A stretch of DNA of 54,618 nucleotides from Deltaproteobacteria bacterium RIFOXYA12_FULL_61_11 (lineage in GTDB: Bacteria > Bdellovibrionota_F > JAHFAK01 > YA12-FULL-61-11): assembly GCA_001799195.1 (NCBI GenBank), contig MGSU01000066.1, forward strand, positions 1 to 54,618, given 5' to 3'. Below, piece by piece: positions 8,709-16,480 of the stretch. The notes under the pieces were generated by a model. It worked only from the letters and a program-made list of their open reading frames with translations. It did not search any database and was not told the origin of the DNA. Made by a program: the position numbers and the translations under genes. Position 1 is the first letter of the stretch. Each line of letters begins with the position of its first letter.

Positions 8709-10150
8709 TGCCCCCGCTCCGTGGTGGCCTTGGGCGGATAGACTTCCTGGAGGTTGAAGTAGTCCTTCAGTTCGCTGTTGGCGTCCTTGGCGAACTCCAG
8801 GATGCGCGGGGTGATGAAGATCATGAACTGGGCCCGGTGCATGGAGAAGTCGCGCGTCTTGAACAGGGTGAAGAGCCCCGGCGCGGCCTCGGTCTCAGGA
8901 GGTTGCCGGTCGCGGACGTTGGCCGTGCTGGTACGCAGGATGCCCCCAATGACCACGCTCTCGCCAGAGCGCACGATCTGGTGCGTGGACACCTCGTTGC
9001 GGTCCACGACAAAGGTCCCGGCCGCGGTCGGGGTGCCGAGGGCGGCGACCTTGACCTGGATCCCGAGTTCGATCTCGTTGAGGATCTTGCGAGGCGAGAC
9101 CATGAAGGTCACGCCGATATCCTCGGTGGTCATCTTCGAACCCTCCTCGGTGGCCACCGGGATCATGATCTTGCTGCCCGCGAAGACCATGGCCTGCCCC
9201 CCGTCCTTGACCGACACGGTAGGGTTCTCCATGACCCGAACGACACCAAGCGATTTCATATAGTTGAGTCGCGGTATCAGGTCCGAGAACATGGCCGTGA
9301 CGCCGCCGGTGGTGGTGCTGGAATTGGAGGTCGGGTCGAAGAAGACGTGCATTTCGGCCTTGGCATCCGGGAAAGGCGTCCACTTGAAGAGGAAGTTCTG
9401 GTTGAGCATCTTGGTGAGCTCGATGTAGTGGGCCGTGATCTGGATGGTGTCGGCGCGCTCCGGACGCTTCTGTTCTTCGACCACGTCGAGGGCATCCACC
9501 ACGCTGGTGGGTGGGTCCCAATAGAGCTTGGCCAGCCGCATGGCCCGGTCCCGGGCCTTCTCGCTGTAGACCCGACCCTTGAGGATGAGCTTATCGCGGA
9601 AGGCCTGTACCTCGATATCGGGTTCGCCAATTTCCCGCTTGATCTTCTGGGCCAGGATCCGCTTGAAGTCTTGGCTCACCGTGACCTTGAGCACCACGTC
9701 ATCGCTGCCGGCCACGACCTGGTTGATGACCTTGAGGTCGTCTTGGAAGAAGACCTCACCCTCGACCACGACCTTGCCCCCGACTTGCCGGACCTCGACC
9801 CCGTCGATGTCTTTGAGCATCAAGCGCAATTCCTCGGTGAAGCGCTCGAGGTCGCGGGAGAAGACGGTGATGTTGATCACCTCGCGTTGCTTACCCTTGT
9901 CGTCGTAAATGATCAGCACGGTATCGCCCTTGGCCACGGGCACCAGGGTGACCTTCTTGGTCTCGCGATCCGCGAGATAGTTGCAGACCTCGGGTTTACC
10001 GATGTGGATGTCCCCGAGGGGATAGGCGAAGAAGAGGTTCTTGGGATTACCCACGACCAGGGTGTGTTTGACCGTTTCCTCGGCTCTGACCTCCGTGGCC
10101 CCGAGGAGAACGGAGAAGATCACCGGGAGGATAATCAAACAAGGTTTCAC
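8705..10150 (-). CDS. CpaC/RcpA Tad pilus secretin
   Basis: 481 residues from a GTG start at 10150, chosen because an AGGAG ribosome site lies about 10 bases upstream and it gives a clean signal peptide (hydrophobic ILPVIFSVLLGA, cleavage near VRAEE). Longer reading would run into cpaB. An N-terminal pilus/BON-type region (residues about 30-220) is followed by the secretin barrel domain, including VVIGGILRT near the end and the strand pairs around VMENPTVSVKDGGQAMVFAG. The product forms the outer-membrane channel through which the Flp pilus leaves. It sits 28 bases after cpaB and overlaps the fusion ATPase gene by 4 bases. Confidence 0.92.
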   Translation of the reverse strand: MKPCLIILPVIFSVLLGATEVRAEETVKHTLVVGNPKNLFFAYPLGDIHIGKPEVCNYLADRETKKVTLVPVAKGDTVLIIYDDKGKQREVINITVFSRDLERFTEELRLMLKDIDGVEVRQVGGKVVVEGEVFFQDDLKVINQVVAGSDDVVLKVTVSQDFKRILAQKIKREIGEPDIEVQAFRDKLILKGRVYSEKARDRAMRLAKLYWDPPTSVVDALDVVEEQKRPERADTIQITAHYIELTKMLNQNFLFKWTPFPDAKAEMHVFFDPTSNSSTTTGGVTAMFSDLIPRLNYMKSLGVVRVMENPTVSVKDGGQAMVFAGSKIMIPVATEEGSKMTTEDIGVTFMVSPRKILNEIELGIQVKVAALGTPTAAGTFVVDRNEVSTHQIVRSGESVVIGGILRTSTANVRDRQPPETEAAPGLFTLFKTRDFSMHRAQFMIFITPRILEFAKDANSELKDYFNLQEVYPPKATTERGQ

Positions 10151-10178
10151 GAGGCCCACTGCTCCTGCGGTACCGCGA

Positions 10179-11018
10179 TCACCGAACACCCCGGATGTCC
10201 AGGTAAGGAGCTTTGTCCGGCACATGAATGGGTTCCTTCTCGTTGACGATGGTATAGGGCGTCTGCGGCAACAGGGTTTCCTCGCGGCCCGCGTCGAAGT
10301 GCGAGCGCAGGACCAAACTGATGGACCCCAGATCCTGCGCATGGATCAGCTTGTGGGCCTCGACGGGACGCAGGGACAGGGTGACGTTGCGGGCGAAGGT
10401 CTGATAGTTCCGCGAGTCGTTGGGATCCTTGGAGAACGGAGCGTCGACGAACCGATAATCGCTGCCCACGGCCAGCACCAGGATGTTCTGGAAGAGCAGA
10501 TAGGTCTTGGTGTCGAGTTGCGGAGGTCGATACGCCTGCATCTGGCCCTGCTGGCGATCGGCCGAGGTGGGTACTTTGAACTTGAAGGTACCGAAGATAT
10601 CGACGAAGTTGCCCGGCCTCACCAAACCATTTAGCCCGCTGACGTCGGAAACCCCCAGGGTCAGCGCGCGCATGCCTTCGGGCACGCGCAGGGCGAGATG
10701 GGTGTCCTCGAAGCGGCTGAGTTTGGTCTTGGTAACCTGTTCACCGGCATTGACGGTCAGGGAGGTCAGGCTGCCGACCACTTCATTGGGGTCGGAGAGG
10801 GCCTGGGGTTGCACAAACTGCTTGGGTACCTGGTCGACCCTGACCATGGTCGGTTCGATGCGCTGGTTGAACAGGATGTCCTGGGTGGCCACGACCACGG
10901 GCACGGGTTCGTAGGGGCCCAGGGCTTGGTCGATCTGGTTCCGGAGATACGTGGCGTGGAGGAAGACGGCAAGGCCTCCAAGGGCAAGGGCGATCAGTAA
11001 CTTCCGGCGACTCTTCAT
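10179..11018 (-). CDS. cpaB: CpaB/RcpC Flp pilus assembly protein
   Basis: 279 residues. An N-terminal membrane anchor (LLIALALGGLAVFL) is followed by the SAF-like CpaB domain: VPVVVATQDILFNQRIEPTM and then VVGSLTSLTVNAGEQV, both standard features of this family. It acts in the periplasm beside the CpaC secretin, to which it is thought to contribute assembly or gating. The order cpaB-cpaC-cpaE/F-tadB is the usual one. The 146 bases upstream contain no gene and could hold an internal promoter, but no convincing -35/-10 pair was found. Confidence 0.9.
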   Translation of the reverse strand: MKSRRKLLIALALGGLAVFLHATYLRNQIDQALGPYEPVPVVVATQDILFNQRIEPTMVRVDQVPKQFVQPQALSDPNEVVGSLTSLTVNAGEQVTKTKLSRFEDTHLALRVPEGMRALTLGVSDVSGLNGLVRPGNFVDIFGTFKFKVPTSADRQQGQMQAYRPPQLDTKTYLLFQNILVLAVGSDYRFVDAPFSKDPNDSRNYQTFARNVTLSLRPVEAHKLIHAQDLGSISLVLRSHFDAGREETLLPQTPYTIVNEKEPIHVPDKAPYLDIRGVR

Positions 11019-11164
11019 GACTGTGCCACCACTTTTACCTGTTTATTATCAACCCGTTGAAAAACAACCGAGTGTACCCCGAATGCCGGTGACTGTCAAC
11101 GACGCCAAGCAATTGCGCCGAGGGGTTGCGACCTGCTGCCCACCACCTTCGTGCGGCGGTTCTT

Positions 11165-11695
11165 TCAGTACGTATCCACAATATCAGCCTGACCACGCAA
11201 GAGGTTGCGTTCGCTCTCAGAGATTTGCTCAATATTGGACCGGTAACTCGAAAGATAGGGGGGGATGAACACGGGGCCAGAGGTAGGTCCGAGGTATCTC
11301 CCCATGTGATTCAACACTTTCACGGCTAAACTGGAATCGAAGTGAGACGGGAAGAACGGCAGCCGATACTCGAGGGTCACCGTTGCTCGCAGGAAATCGA
11401 AATGGCCGACCTGACTTGTCCCCGTGGTGGTAGCCGCTTGCGTGTAGGCGATCGGGCGGGTGACAAGCCCGGCATCCAATTCAGGGGCGAACGCCGACCA
11501 GTGATCGGGACGATTGAACAGCTCCTGCATGACCACATTCCTCAGGAGCAGGTGTTTCGGGAGTTCGTGCCGCATGATACGTAGATAGAAACTCGCCATC
11601 ATGAGCAAGAAGACCCAAACGAACAGCAACACAAAACTCATCTCGACGACCGCCTGACCTCTTGTACCCTGACCTCTCTTCCCTCTCACGAGCAT
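11165..11695 (-). CDS. TadE/TadF-like pseudopilin
   Basis: 176 residues. The N-terminus has a short basic leader, the prepilin-peptidase-type site RG|QAVVEM with Glu at +5, and a hydrophobic helix (SFVLLFVWVFLLMMASFYL), followed by a globular periplasmic region with no recognised motif. This is the TadE/TadF minor-pilin plan. It starts 8 bases after the TadG-like stop codon, so it is very likely cotranslated with it. Assignment to E or F cannot be made without alignment. Confidence 0.78.
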   Translation of the reverse strand: MLVRGKRGQGTRGQAVVEMSFVLLFVWVFLLMMASFYLRIMRHELPKHLLLRNVVMQELFNRPDHWSAFAPELDAGLVTRPIAYTQAATTTGTSQVGHFDFLRATVTLEYRLPFFPSHFDSSLAVKVLNHMGRYLGPTSGPVFIPPYLSSYRSNIEQISESERNLLRGQADIVDTY

Positions 11696-11702
11696 GGGAA
11701 CC

Positions 11703-13784
11703 TCAGTGCTTGAGTTCGGCGGCCGGGACCGGACGGTTATTGAGCCAAACCTGATCTCGAAACAGCTTCATCAGGGTGTCGAAGGTGGTACTACCCCCCA
11801 TATCGTTGAGCGGATTCGCCAACCCTCCCCCTGTCGCGGCGCGGCCATGATACGCGATGAAAGCGTGATCATTGAGAAGATATCGGGCGGTATCCATGAT
11901 CGTCCCGGGAAGCACCGGCACCGAGCCGCCGAGCAGGTGGGGAAGGTCGGCGCGCAGCGGGATCAACCCCGGCATCAGCGGGTTGACCAAGGCCTGGTCC
12001 AGGCCGACGTAATCCCAAGGAAAGGGCCACCGACGACTGATGAGTTGGGAGTAGAAGTATTCTCCTTGAGAGAAATCTGTCGGATCCCCGGGAAGGAAGG
12101 AAGGAGTCGCGGCTGTCAGCGGGAAAGCCATACCAGCCACCAGCGCGACATTCTGAGGATCGTTCTTGCTCGTGCTCCTCATCGGCAGGTTGATCGAGGC
12201 CACTTCGAAAGGCTGCACCAGAGCCGAGGTGAGGTGCATTTGCACGATCGGACTGTGATGCTGCACGTCCTTGTGCTGGGTCATGCCCTGGTTCGCGCTG
12301 CCGCGATACGCTGCGGCCGACGCCCACGCCATCACCGCCGGCGACCACTTCCGGCCGAAGGTGGACGAGAAGTTGGAATAGGTGAACGGAACCTCTTGGC
12401 GCTCGATCATCTCCAGGGGCGCAGGGGAGCGTTCCGAGCTGATGAGCCCGCGGCCGCGCGGGGTGGAGCCGTGCGCAACCCCCACGGTGACCGAGGGGGT
12501 GCCGTGGACCGTGGGATCATAGAGAATACGGCGGGGGATCATCCCCTCTTGGCAATATTTCCTGGCCAAGCGCCAAGCTTCATTGGCAACCCCTGGATCC
12601 TGACAGGTCTGCGCGGTGTTGCCGGTGCTGCACATACCCGGGCCCATCTCGTAGAGATGATACGGCACGATGTAGCGCATGTTACCGGTCAGGATGTCAC
12701 AGGTATAGGTGGGAGTACCCTCTGCGATGAAGGTGAAGGGTACGAAAGGGACACATTCCACCTTGATCCCCTCGGCCCCACCGATACCCCGGTACATGGG
12801 TTCGGCATAGACATAGATCTCTTCGTCGCGCAAGGAGCGGAGATTGCTGGCAACCACGGAGTATGCCATGCGCCGGGCGGAAGCTGCCGCAGCGGTATCG
12901 ATGTTCCTCCAGGCGGTGGAGACCAACTGGTCGAGCTCGGTGAGATAGCCCCAGAGCTCTTGTTCGATGAAGCGCAGACCGCGGATCCAGGGATTGAGCA
13001 AGGCCTTCTGGTACACGGGTAACGGTCTCGGGGGAGGCAGGGATGGATCGGTGGTGAGGCAATCCCAATCGTTCGAGCCGTTGGTGTCACAGCAGGTGAC
13101 CGCGGGATTGCCGCCCAATATATTGGAATAATAACCTGGATCGACAGCGGCATTGGAATTGTAGAACATCCAATTCGAAATGTACCGCTCGAAGGTCAGG
13201 TCCTGCAACTCCGGATTGCGCCACGCCGTGCCGGGGGCATAGACCGCATTGCTCATGGCCAGGACGTTACGGCAATTGACATAACCGGTAATCGTGCCGT
13301 TGTGGATGAAATTCGTGCCTGCAATACCGAAGGGGGGCGGGGTCAACCCCGGCATCGAGCACTGCACCCCCGAGGTCTGATGGACCAGGATGCGGAACAG
13401 GTCCATGATGCGTTCGTTGATGTGGGTCAAGCGGTTGGATTTGAGCGACGGTTGGACCGTGGCCAGTTGGGAACCGCCGAGACCCATGTGCCCCGCCACC
13501 CCGGCATACCGTTCCACCGTGCCGATGAGCGAGGCATCGGCTACTCCGGAATCGAGATAGACCGCCCGGACATGCGCCCCGACCATGGCGGCCAGATCGA
13601 CGATATTCTGCACCTTGATCTTGAAGGTCACGAGCTGGGCGGTGTTCAACACCATTTGCAGCACCACCAGGACGAGGAAGATGGAAAAGATGAAGGCGAT
13701 CATGGTCTGGCCGGGGCGAGACCTTCGCCGCAGAGGACGGATCCTGCACGGTGCGCGACGGTCAGGGTCCACAGAACCTCCCAT
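11703..13784 (-). CDS. Large TadG-like Tad locus protein, pilin-type N-terminus
   Basis: 693 residues from the ATG at 13784; reading further upstream in this frame gives low-complexity shadow sequence over the TadE-like gene. Residues 14-60 have a basic stretch, then PG|QTMIAFIFSIF and a hydrophobic helix leading to QNIVDLAAMVGA, the pattern of TadG-like proteins. The +5 Glu of the pilin motif is replaced by Ala. The rest (about 640 residues) is exported, has several cysteines (for example TCCDTN and CSTGNTAQTCQD) and no domain I recognise. It may be a tip or adhesin-like minor component; this is inference from size and position. It overlaps the TadE-like gene by 23 bases. Confidence 0.75.
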   Translation of the reverse strand: MGGSVDPDRRAPCRIRPLRRRSRPGQTMIAFIFSIFLVLVVLQMVLNTAQLVTFKIKVQNIVDLAAMVGAHVRAVYLDSGVADASLIGTVERYAGVAGHMGLGGSQLATVQPSLKSNRLTHINERIMDLFRILVHQTSGVQCSMPGLTPPPFGIAGTNFIHNGTITGYVNCRNVLAMSNAVYAPGTAWRNPELQDLTFERYISNWMFYNSNAAVDPGYYSNILGGNPAVTCCDTNGSNDWDCLTTDPSLPPPRPLPVYQKALLNPWIRGLRFIEQELWGYLTELDQLVSTAWRNIDTAAAASARRMAYSVVASNLRSLRDEEIYVYAEPMYRGIGGAEGIKVECVPFVPFTFIAEGTPTYTCDILTGNMRYIVPYHLYEMGPGMCSTGNTAQTCQDPGVANEAWRLARKYCQEGMIPRRILYDPTVHGTPSVTVGVAHGSTPRGRGLISSERSPAPLEMIERQEVPFTYSNFSSTFGRKWSPAVMAWASAAAYRGSANQGMTQHKDVQHHSPIVQMHLTSALVQPFEVASINLPMRSTSKNDPQNVALVAGMAFPLTAATPSFLPGDPTDFSQGEYFYSQLISRRWPFPWDYVGLDQALVNPLMPGLIPLRADLPHLLGGSVPVLPGTIMDTARYLLNDHAFIAYHGRAATGGGLANPLNDMGGSTTFDTLMKLFRDQVWLNNRPVPAAELKH

Positions 13785-14373
13785 ATCCGAGCACGCCGCG
13801 TTCGAGCCGATAGGGCGAGGTGACCCGGACTTCGTGCCACAATCCCTGAGCGAGGACCCCGAAGATGTTCCCGAGACCGGACCGTGACCTGAAGGGATAG
13901 GCCACCCGGAGGAGCCCGTAGCGAGGCCTTCTCGTTTCGTTGCAGCCCCCGAAGGCGATGTTCTCCGTCGCTCGATGTTCCACCGCGATATGCCCGGGTA
14001 GCCCGGCCGGAGGGAGGTAGAAGTCCATCTCGGTGCGATACCGCGGGAATTCGAGAGAGGTTTCCCCCAGTTCGATGTCCGACATCTCGGTATCGACCTT
14101 GACGACAGCCCCGGAGGACAGGCCGAGGAGACTATTCCTGGCCATGGGGAGCGCCCGCAGTAGGATCTCGTAGCCGACCTCCTTGAACAGGGGCGCACCC
14201 TGGGTGCCGGGGAAGCGCCCGTACACCTGATAGGATCGGGCAGCCATGAAGGCCGCATATTGGGCCACGGTGCGTTCGACGAAGAACATGCCCAGGTCGA
14301 AGAAGAGGAAGAGCACCCCGAGGAAGAGGGGCAGCACCAGGGCGAACTCGACGACCGTCTGGCCGCGGCGCTC
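13762..14373 (-). CDS. TadE-like pseudopilin lacking a conventional start codon
   Basis: The supported coding part is 203 residues, beginning ERRG|QTVVEFALVLP with a perfect pilin-type site (Gly -1, Glu +5), a hydrophobic helix ending FFDLGMFF, then AQYAAFMAARSYQVYGRF, a standard TadE pattern, and a periplasmic tail. No ATG, GTG or TTG lies just upstream in this frame. The nearest are a TTG at 14514, a GTG at 14550 and an ATG at 14628, all more than 130 bases inside the preceding Flp-like gene. A GTG at 14337 would begin inside the hydrophobic helix. The first supported codon (GAG, 14373) is one base out of frame with the CCC-TGA end of the preceding gene, so expression may depend on +1 frameshifting, on a rare start codon, or the sequence may carry an indel. 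Confidence 0.72.
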   Translation of the reverse strand, partial: ERRGQTVVEFALVLPLFLGVLFLFFDLGMFFVERTVAQYAAFMAARSYQVYGRFPGTQGAPLFKEVGYEILLRALPMARNSLLGLSSGAVVKVDTEMSDIELGETSLEFPRYRTEMDFYLPPAGLPGHIAVEHRATENIAFGGCNETRRPRYGLLRVAYPFRSRSGLGNIFGVLAQGLWHEVRVTSPYRLERGVLGYGRFCGP

Positions 14374-14377
14374 AGGG
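14371..14377 (-). other. Candidate +1 frameshift site (CCC-TGA) joining Flp-like and TadE-like frames
   Basis: On the minus strand the Flp-like gene ends TTT CCC TGA. A one-base forward slip on CCC-T puts the next codon at GAG, which opens the TadE-like frame (E-R-R-G-Q). CCC followed by a stop is a known +1-prone context, as the proline tRNA can re-pair to CCT. I see no clear upstream Shine-Dalgarno stimulator or downstream pseudoknot. A single-base sequencing or assembly error would look the same. Confidence 0.4.
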
Positions 14378-14644
14378 AAACGGCGCGCAGATGGTCTGCT
14401 CGGTCTGGTAGAAGAAGAGCTCCAGGAAGCCCATCTGCTCGGGTAAACCCGCCTGCACGCGCTTGGTCTGGTGAATAGGGCCCCACAGGAGGTTGTTCTC
14501 CTGATGCCTCGCAACCAACTGATGGAAGAACATGGCCAACAAATAGGCCACACAGACGCAGAGCGCGTACTCGGTGGTCGTCTGGGCTCGGCGGCGGGAG
14601 CGGTTGGCTCGGGTTCGGACCACAGCATTATTTCCCGGCCTCAT
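14372..14644 (-). CDS. Second Flp-like small protein
   Basis: 90 residues. The segment RRRA|QTTTEYALC matches the Flp pilin motif of the gene at 16115-16303 in seven consecutive positions (QTTTEYAL), followed by a hydrophobic helix ending MFFHQLV. The residue before the cleavage position is Ala rather than the near-universal Gly, so processing may be weak or absent. The C-terminal 50 residues are not Flp-like. Its ATG overlaps the stop of the upstream lipoprotein gene (ATGA), which indicates translational coupling. It ends at the CCC-TGA junction with the TadE-like frame. Confidence 0.65.
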   Translation of the reverse strand: MRPGNNAVVRTRANRSRRRAQTTTEYALCVCVAYLLAMFFHQLVARHQENNLLWGPIHQTKRVQAGLPEQMGFLELFFYQTEQTICAPFP

Positions 14645-15987
14645 CGCCAGGCCGAGGAGGAAAGGGGGGTTGCCGCGGTGGGGAGGAAACCGGGGGCCGT
14701 GGGGAGACCGGGAGCCGCCACCGCACCTGCCGGCGTACCGATGGTCGAGGGAGCGACCTGGCCCGTTGCCGCAACCGGACTAGTACCGCGCGCCATGGTC
14801 ACGTCGTTGCACGTGTTCCGACCCGTGAGCGCGGTAGGAGCGGCGCGGCGGAAGTAGAAGGACACGGGCTTGAGGCCCTCGTTCTTCTTCTGGGAAATGC
14901 CGCTGAGGGCGATCTCGATAATGGTATTGGGCAGCGCCTTGTTGGCTTCGACCATGCCGGTGGGATCGCCGGTCGCCACGCCGGCCGTCGACGTGGCGGG
15001 AATCTCGGCGCAGGTCGAGGCTCCTCGAACCGGGTTGTAACCATTGAGGGGCACCGTTGCCGCCATGGTAGGGGTGCCTTCCGGCAGGACTTCGACGTGA
15101 TCGCACCAGCCGTTGCGCGCATCGCCGACGACTCCGGGGAAGGCCGCCCACGTCGTAACCTGAGCACAGGGCGCATCCTTCACGCTGAAGGTATAGACCT
15201 CGGTGGCGCGGCTGCGCATGGGTACCAGCGCGATCTGACCGACGACGGGCAGCAGGGAATACGTTCCCTGGATGCTATCGTTGCCGCGCTGCCACGAGAA
15301 GGAGTATCCCTCTCCAAAAACAATGCGCTGGCCACTCTGATCGGTGAAGGCCACACCGATCAAGCGCTGGGCATCAAGGGGCAGCGAATTACCGGGCAAG
15401 GGGGCTCCCCCGACCCCAGCCGTGGCCGGACTGACCGCCAGGGGGGTCTCTCCGGAAACACCCCTGCTGCCGCCGAGCATCATCTTCATATAGGAGTACA
15501 TCATCATCATCTGCATGGGCATCATCATCGCACCCATGCCCTGTTGCATGATGCTCATGAGATTGGGACCACCTTCGTTCAATCCCTGGGCCGCGGCGAC
15601 CTGATCCGTGGTCTGGAGGGCACTGCTGAAAGGATCGGCATCCTGGTAGTTCAGCGCTCCGTCCCCGTCGGTGTCTCCCTGAGGATTATTCACCTGGGCG
15701 AGGTTGGGAAGCTGGCTGGTGTCGATACCGGTCTGCTCTTCCCAGGCCTTGGCCTCTTCGGTCGTCACCTGGCCGTCGCCGTCCGCGTCGGGTTCGGGGA
15801 ACGATTGGGCCGTGCGCGCTATCGGGTCATCAAGGGAGCTGACCGATGGATCTTCCGGATCGAGGCTCGGTGCTTTCACCCCCGTGCCGGAATCGTAGCC
15901 GGACCCCCCACAACCGGTCAGACCACCGACGAGGAGGATCCCGAAGAGCGCCACGGTCGAGGAACGTTTCATGCCGAAGAGGGTCAT
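14641..15987 (-). CDS. Lipoprotein with EF-hand-like motifs, Tad locus
   Basis: 448 residues from an ATG preceded by GAGGTG. The signal peptide ends in a lipobox (GGLTGC, Cys26), so it is membrane-anchored. Two acidic loops resemble calcium-binding EF-hand or dockerin repeats: DADGDGQVTTEE near residue 69 and DTDGDGALNYQD near 105. A strikingly methionine-rich stretch follows near 145-170 (QQGMGAMMMPMQMMMM and onward). The remainder looks beta-rich and has paired cysteines, but no family is recognised. Its place directly after the pilin gene suggests a surface or periplasmic accessory to the pilus, possibly calcium-responsive; this is inference. Confidence 0.78.
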   Translation of the reverse strand: MTLFGMKRSSTVALFGILLVGGLTGCGGSGYDSGTGVKAPSLDPEDPSVSSLDDPIARTAQSFPEPDADGDGQVTTEEAKAWEEQTGIDTSQLPNLAQVNNPQGDTDGDGALNYQDADPFSSALQTTDQVAAAQGLNEGGPNLMSIMQQGMGAMMMPMQMMMMYSYMKMMLGGSRGVSGETPLAVSPATAGVGGAPLPGNSLPLDAQRLIGVAFTDQSGQRIVFGEGYSFSWQRGNDSIQGTYSLLPVVGQIALVPMRSRATEVYTFSVKDAPCAQVTTWAAFPGVVGDARNGWCDHVEVLPEGTPTMAATVPLNGYNPVRGASTCAEIPATSTAGVATGDPTGMVEANKALPNTIIEIALSGISQKKNEGLKPVSFYFRRAAPTALTGRNTCNDVTMARGTSPVAATGQVAPSTIGTPAGAVAAPGLPTAPGFLPTAATPLSSSAWR

Positions 15988-16114
15988 CAGCTCACCTCGA
16001 TTGGAAGAAGACCTCGTAGGTCATGCCCCAGGACCCGTCCCAACATCTCCTCCACGGTTGGAGGTAGAAAGCCTGCTAAGATCGGAGAGTATCCCCCACC
16101 TTGCTCCGGATACC

Positions 16115-16303
16115 TCAAGGAATGACGTTCCCACCCGAAATACCGGTACTGACCTGATTGCTCAACAAGCCCAACCCGGTGCTGATCATCGTGTAGAGTT
16201 GGCTCTTGAACAACAGGAACACGACGAGGGCGACCCCCCCGACGATCAGGGCGTACTCCGTGGTCGTCTGACCACGCCTCGAACGAAGCCTCTCGAACAA
16301 CAT
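16115..16303 (-). CDS. flp: Flp-type pilin
   Basis: 62 residues from the ATG at 16303, preceded by a strong GGGGAGG ribosome site. The longer open frame upstream has no such site. A basic leader (MLFERLRSRRG) is followed by the prepilin-peptidase site G|QTTTEYAL with Glu at +5 and Tyr at +6, then a hydrophobic helix (IVGGVALVVFLLF) and a short tail. This is the classic major Flp pilin. It is the first gene of the minus-strand Tad run. No prepilin peptidase gene (TadV/CpaA) is visible, so the enzyme must be encoded elsewhere. Confidence 0.92.
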   Translation of the reverse strand: MLFERLRSRRGQTTTEYALIVGGVALVVFLLFKSQLYTMISTGLGLLSNQVSTGISGGNVIP

Positions 16304-16343
16304 GCTGGCCTCCCCTCGAACGAATCTCCTACCGACACTTTGG

Positions 16344-16373
16344 AATATAGCCCACGGTTCGGGCCCCACGCAA
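16344..16373 (-). promoter_or_regulatory. Candidate promoter for the Flp pilin operon
   Basis: Minus-strand TTGCGT, an 18-base spacer, then TATATT. The predicted start would be near 16337, about 35 bases upstream of the pilin ATG. The -10 matches the housekeeping consensus at 5 of 6 positions and the -35 at 3 of 6. Confidence 0.42.
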
Positions 16374-16415
16374 CTGGAAAAAGTTTGCAACACTCCCGCA
16401 GTTCATGTACGATCA

Positions 16416-16444
16416 TTGACCAACACACTTGGGAATATTAGCAT
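16416..16444 (+). promoter_or_regulatory. Candidate promoter for tadC
   Basis: TTGACC (5 of 6), a 17-base spacer and TAGCAT (4 of 6), located 37 bases before the tadC ATG. Together with the pilin promoter it forms a compact divergent control region of 177 bases. Confidence 0.35.
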
Positions 16445-16480
16445 TCGTTTTGACACAAAGCAATATGGCGGAAGGAGCGA

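Noticed and set aside
8708-10246. Plus-strand open frame of 512 codons
   Set aside because: Mirror of the secretin gene on the other strand; low-complexity His/Gly/Asp composition and no ribosome site.
10179-10342. N-terminal extension of the secretin to 10342
   Set aside because: It would overlap cpaB by over 150 bases and lacks signal features; the GTG at 10150 has a ribosome site and gives a clean signal peptide.
16385-16405. Sigma-54 promoter for the pilin gene (TTGCA with upstream GG)
   Set aside because: The distance between the GG and GC elements is wrong on the minus strand, and a housekeeping-type pair is better placed.
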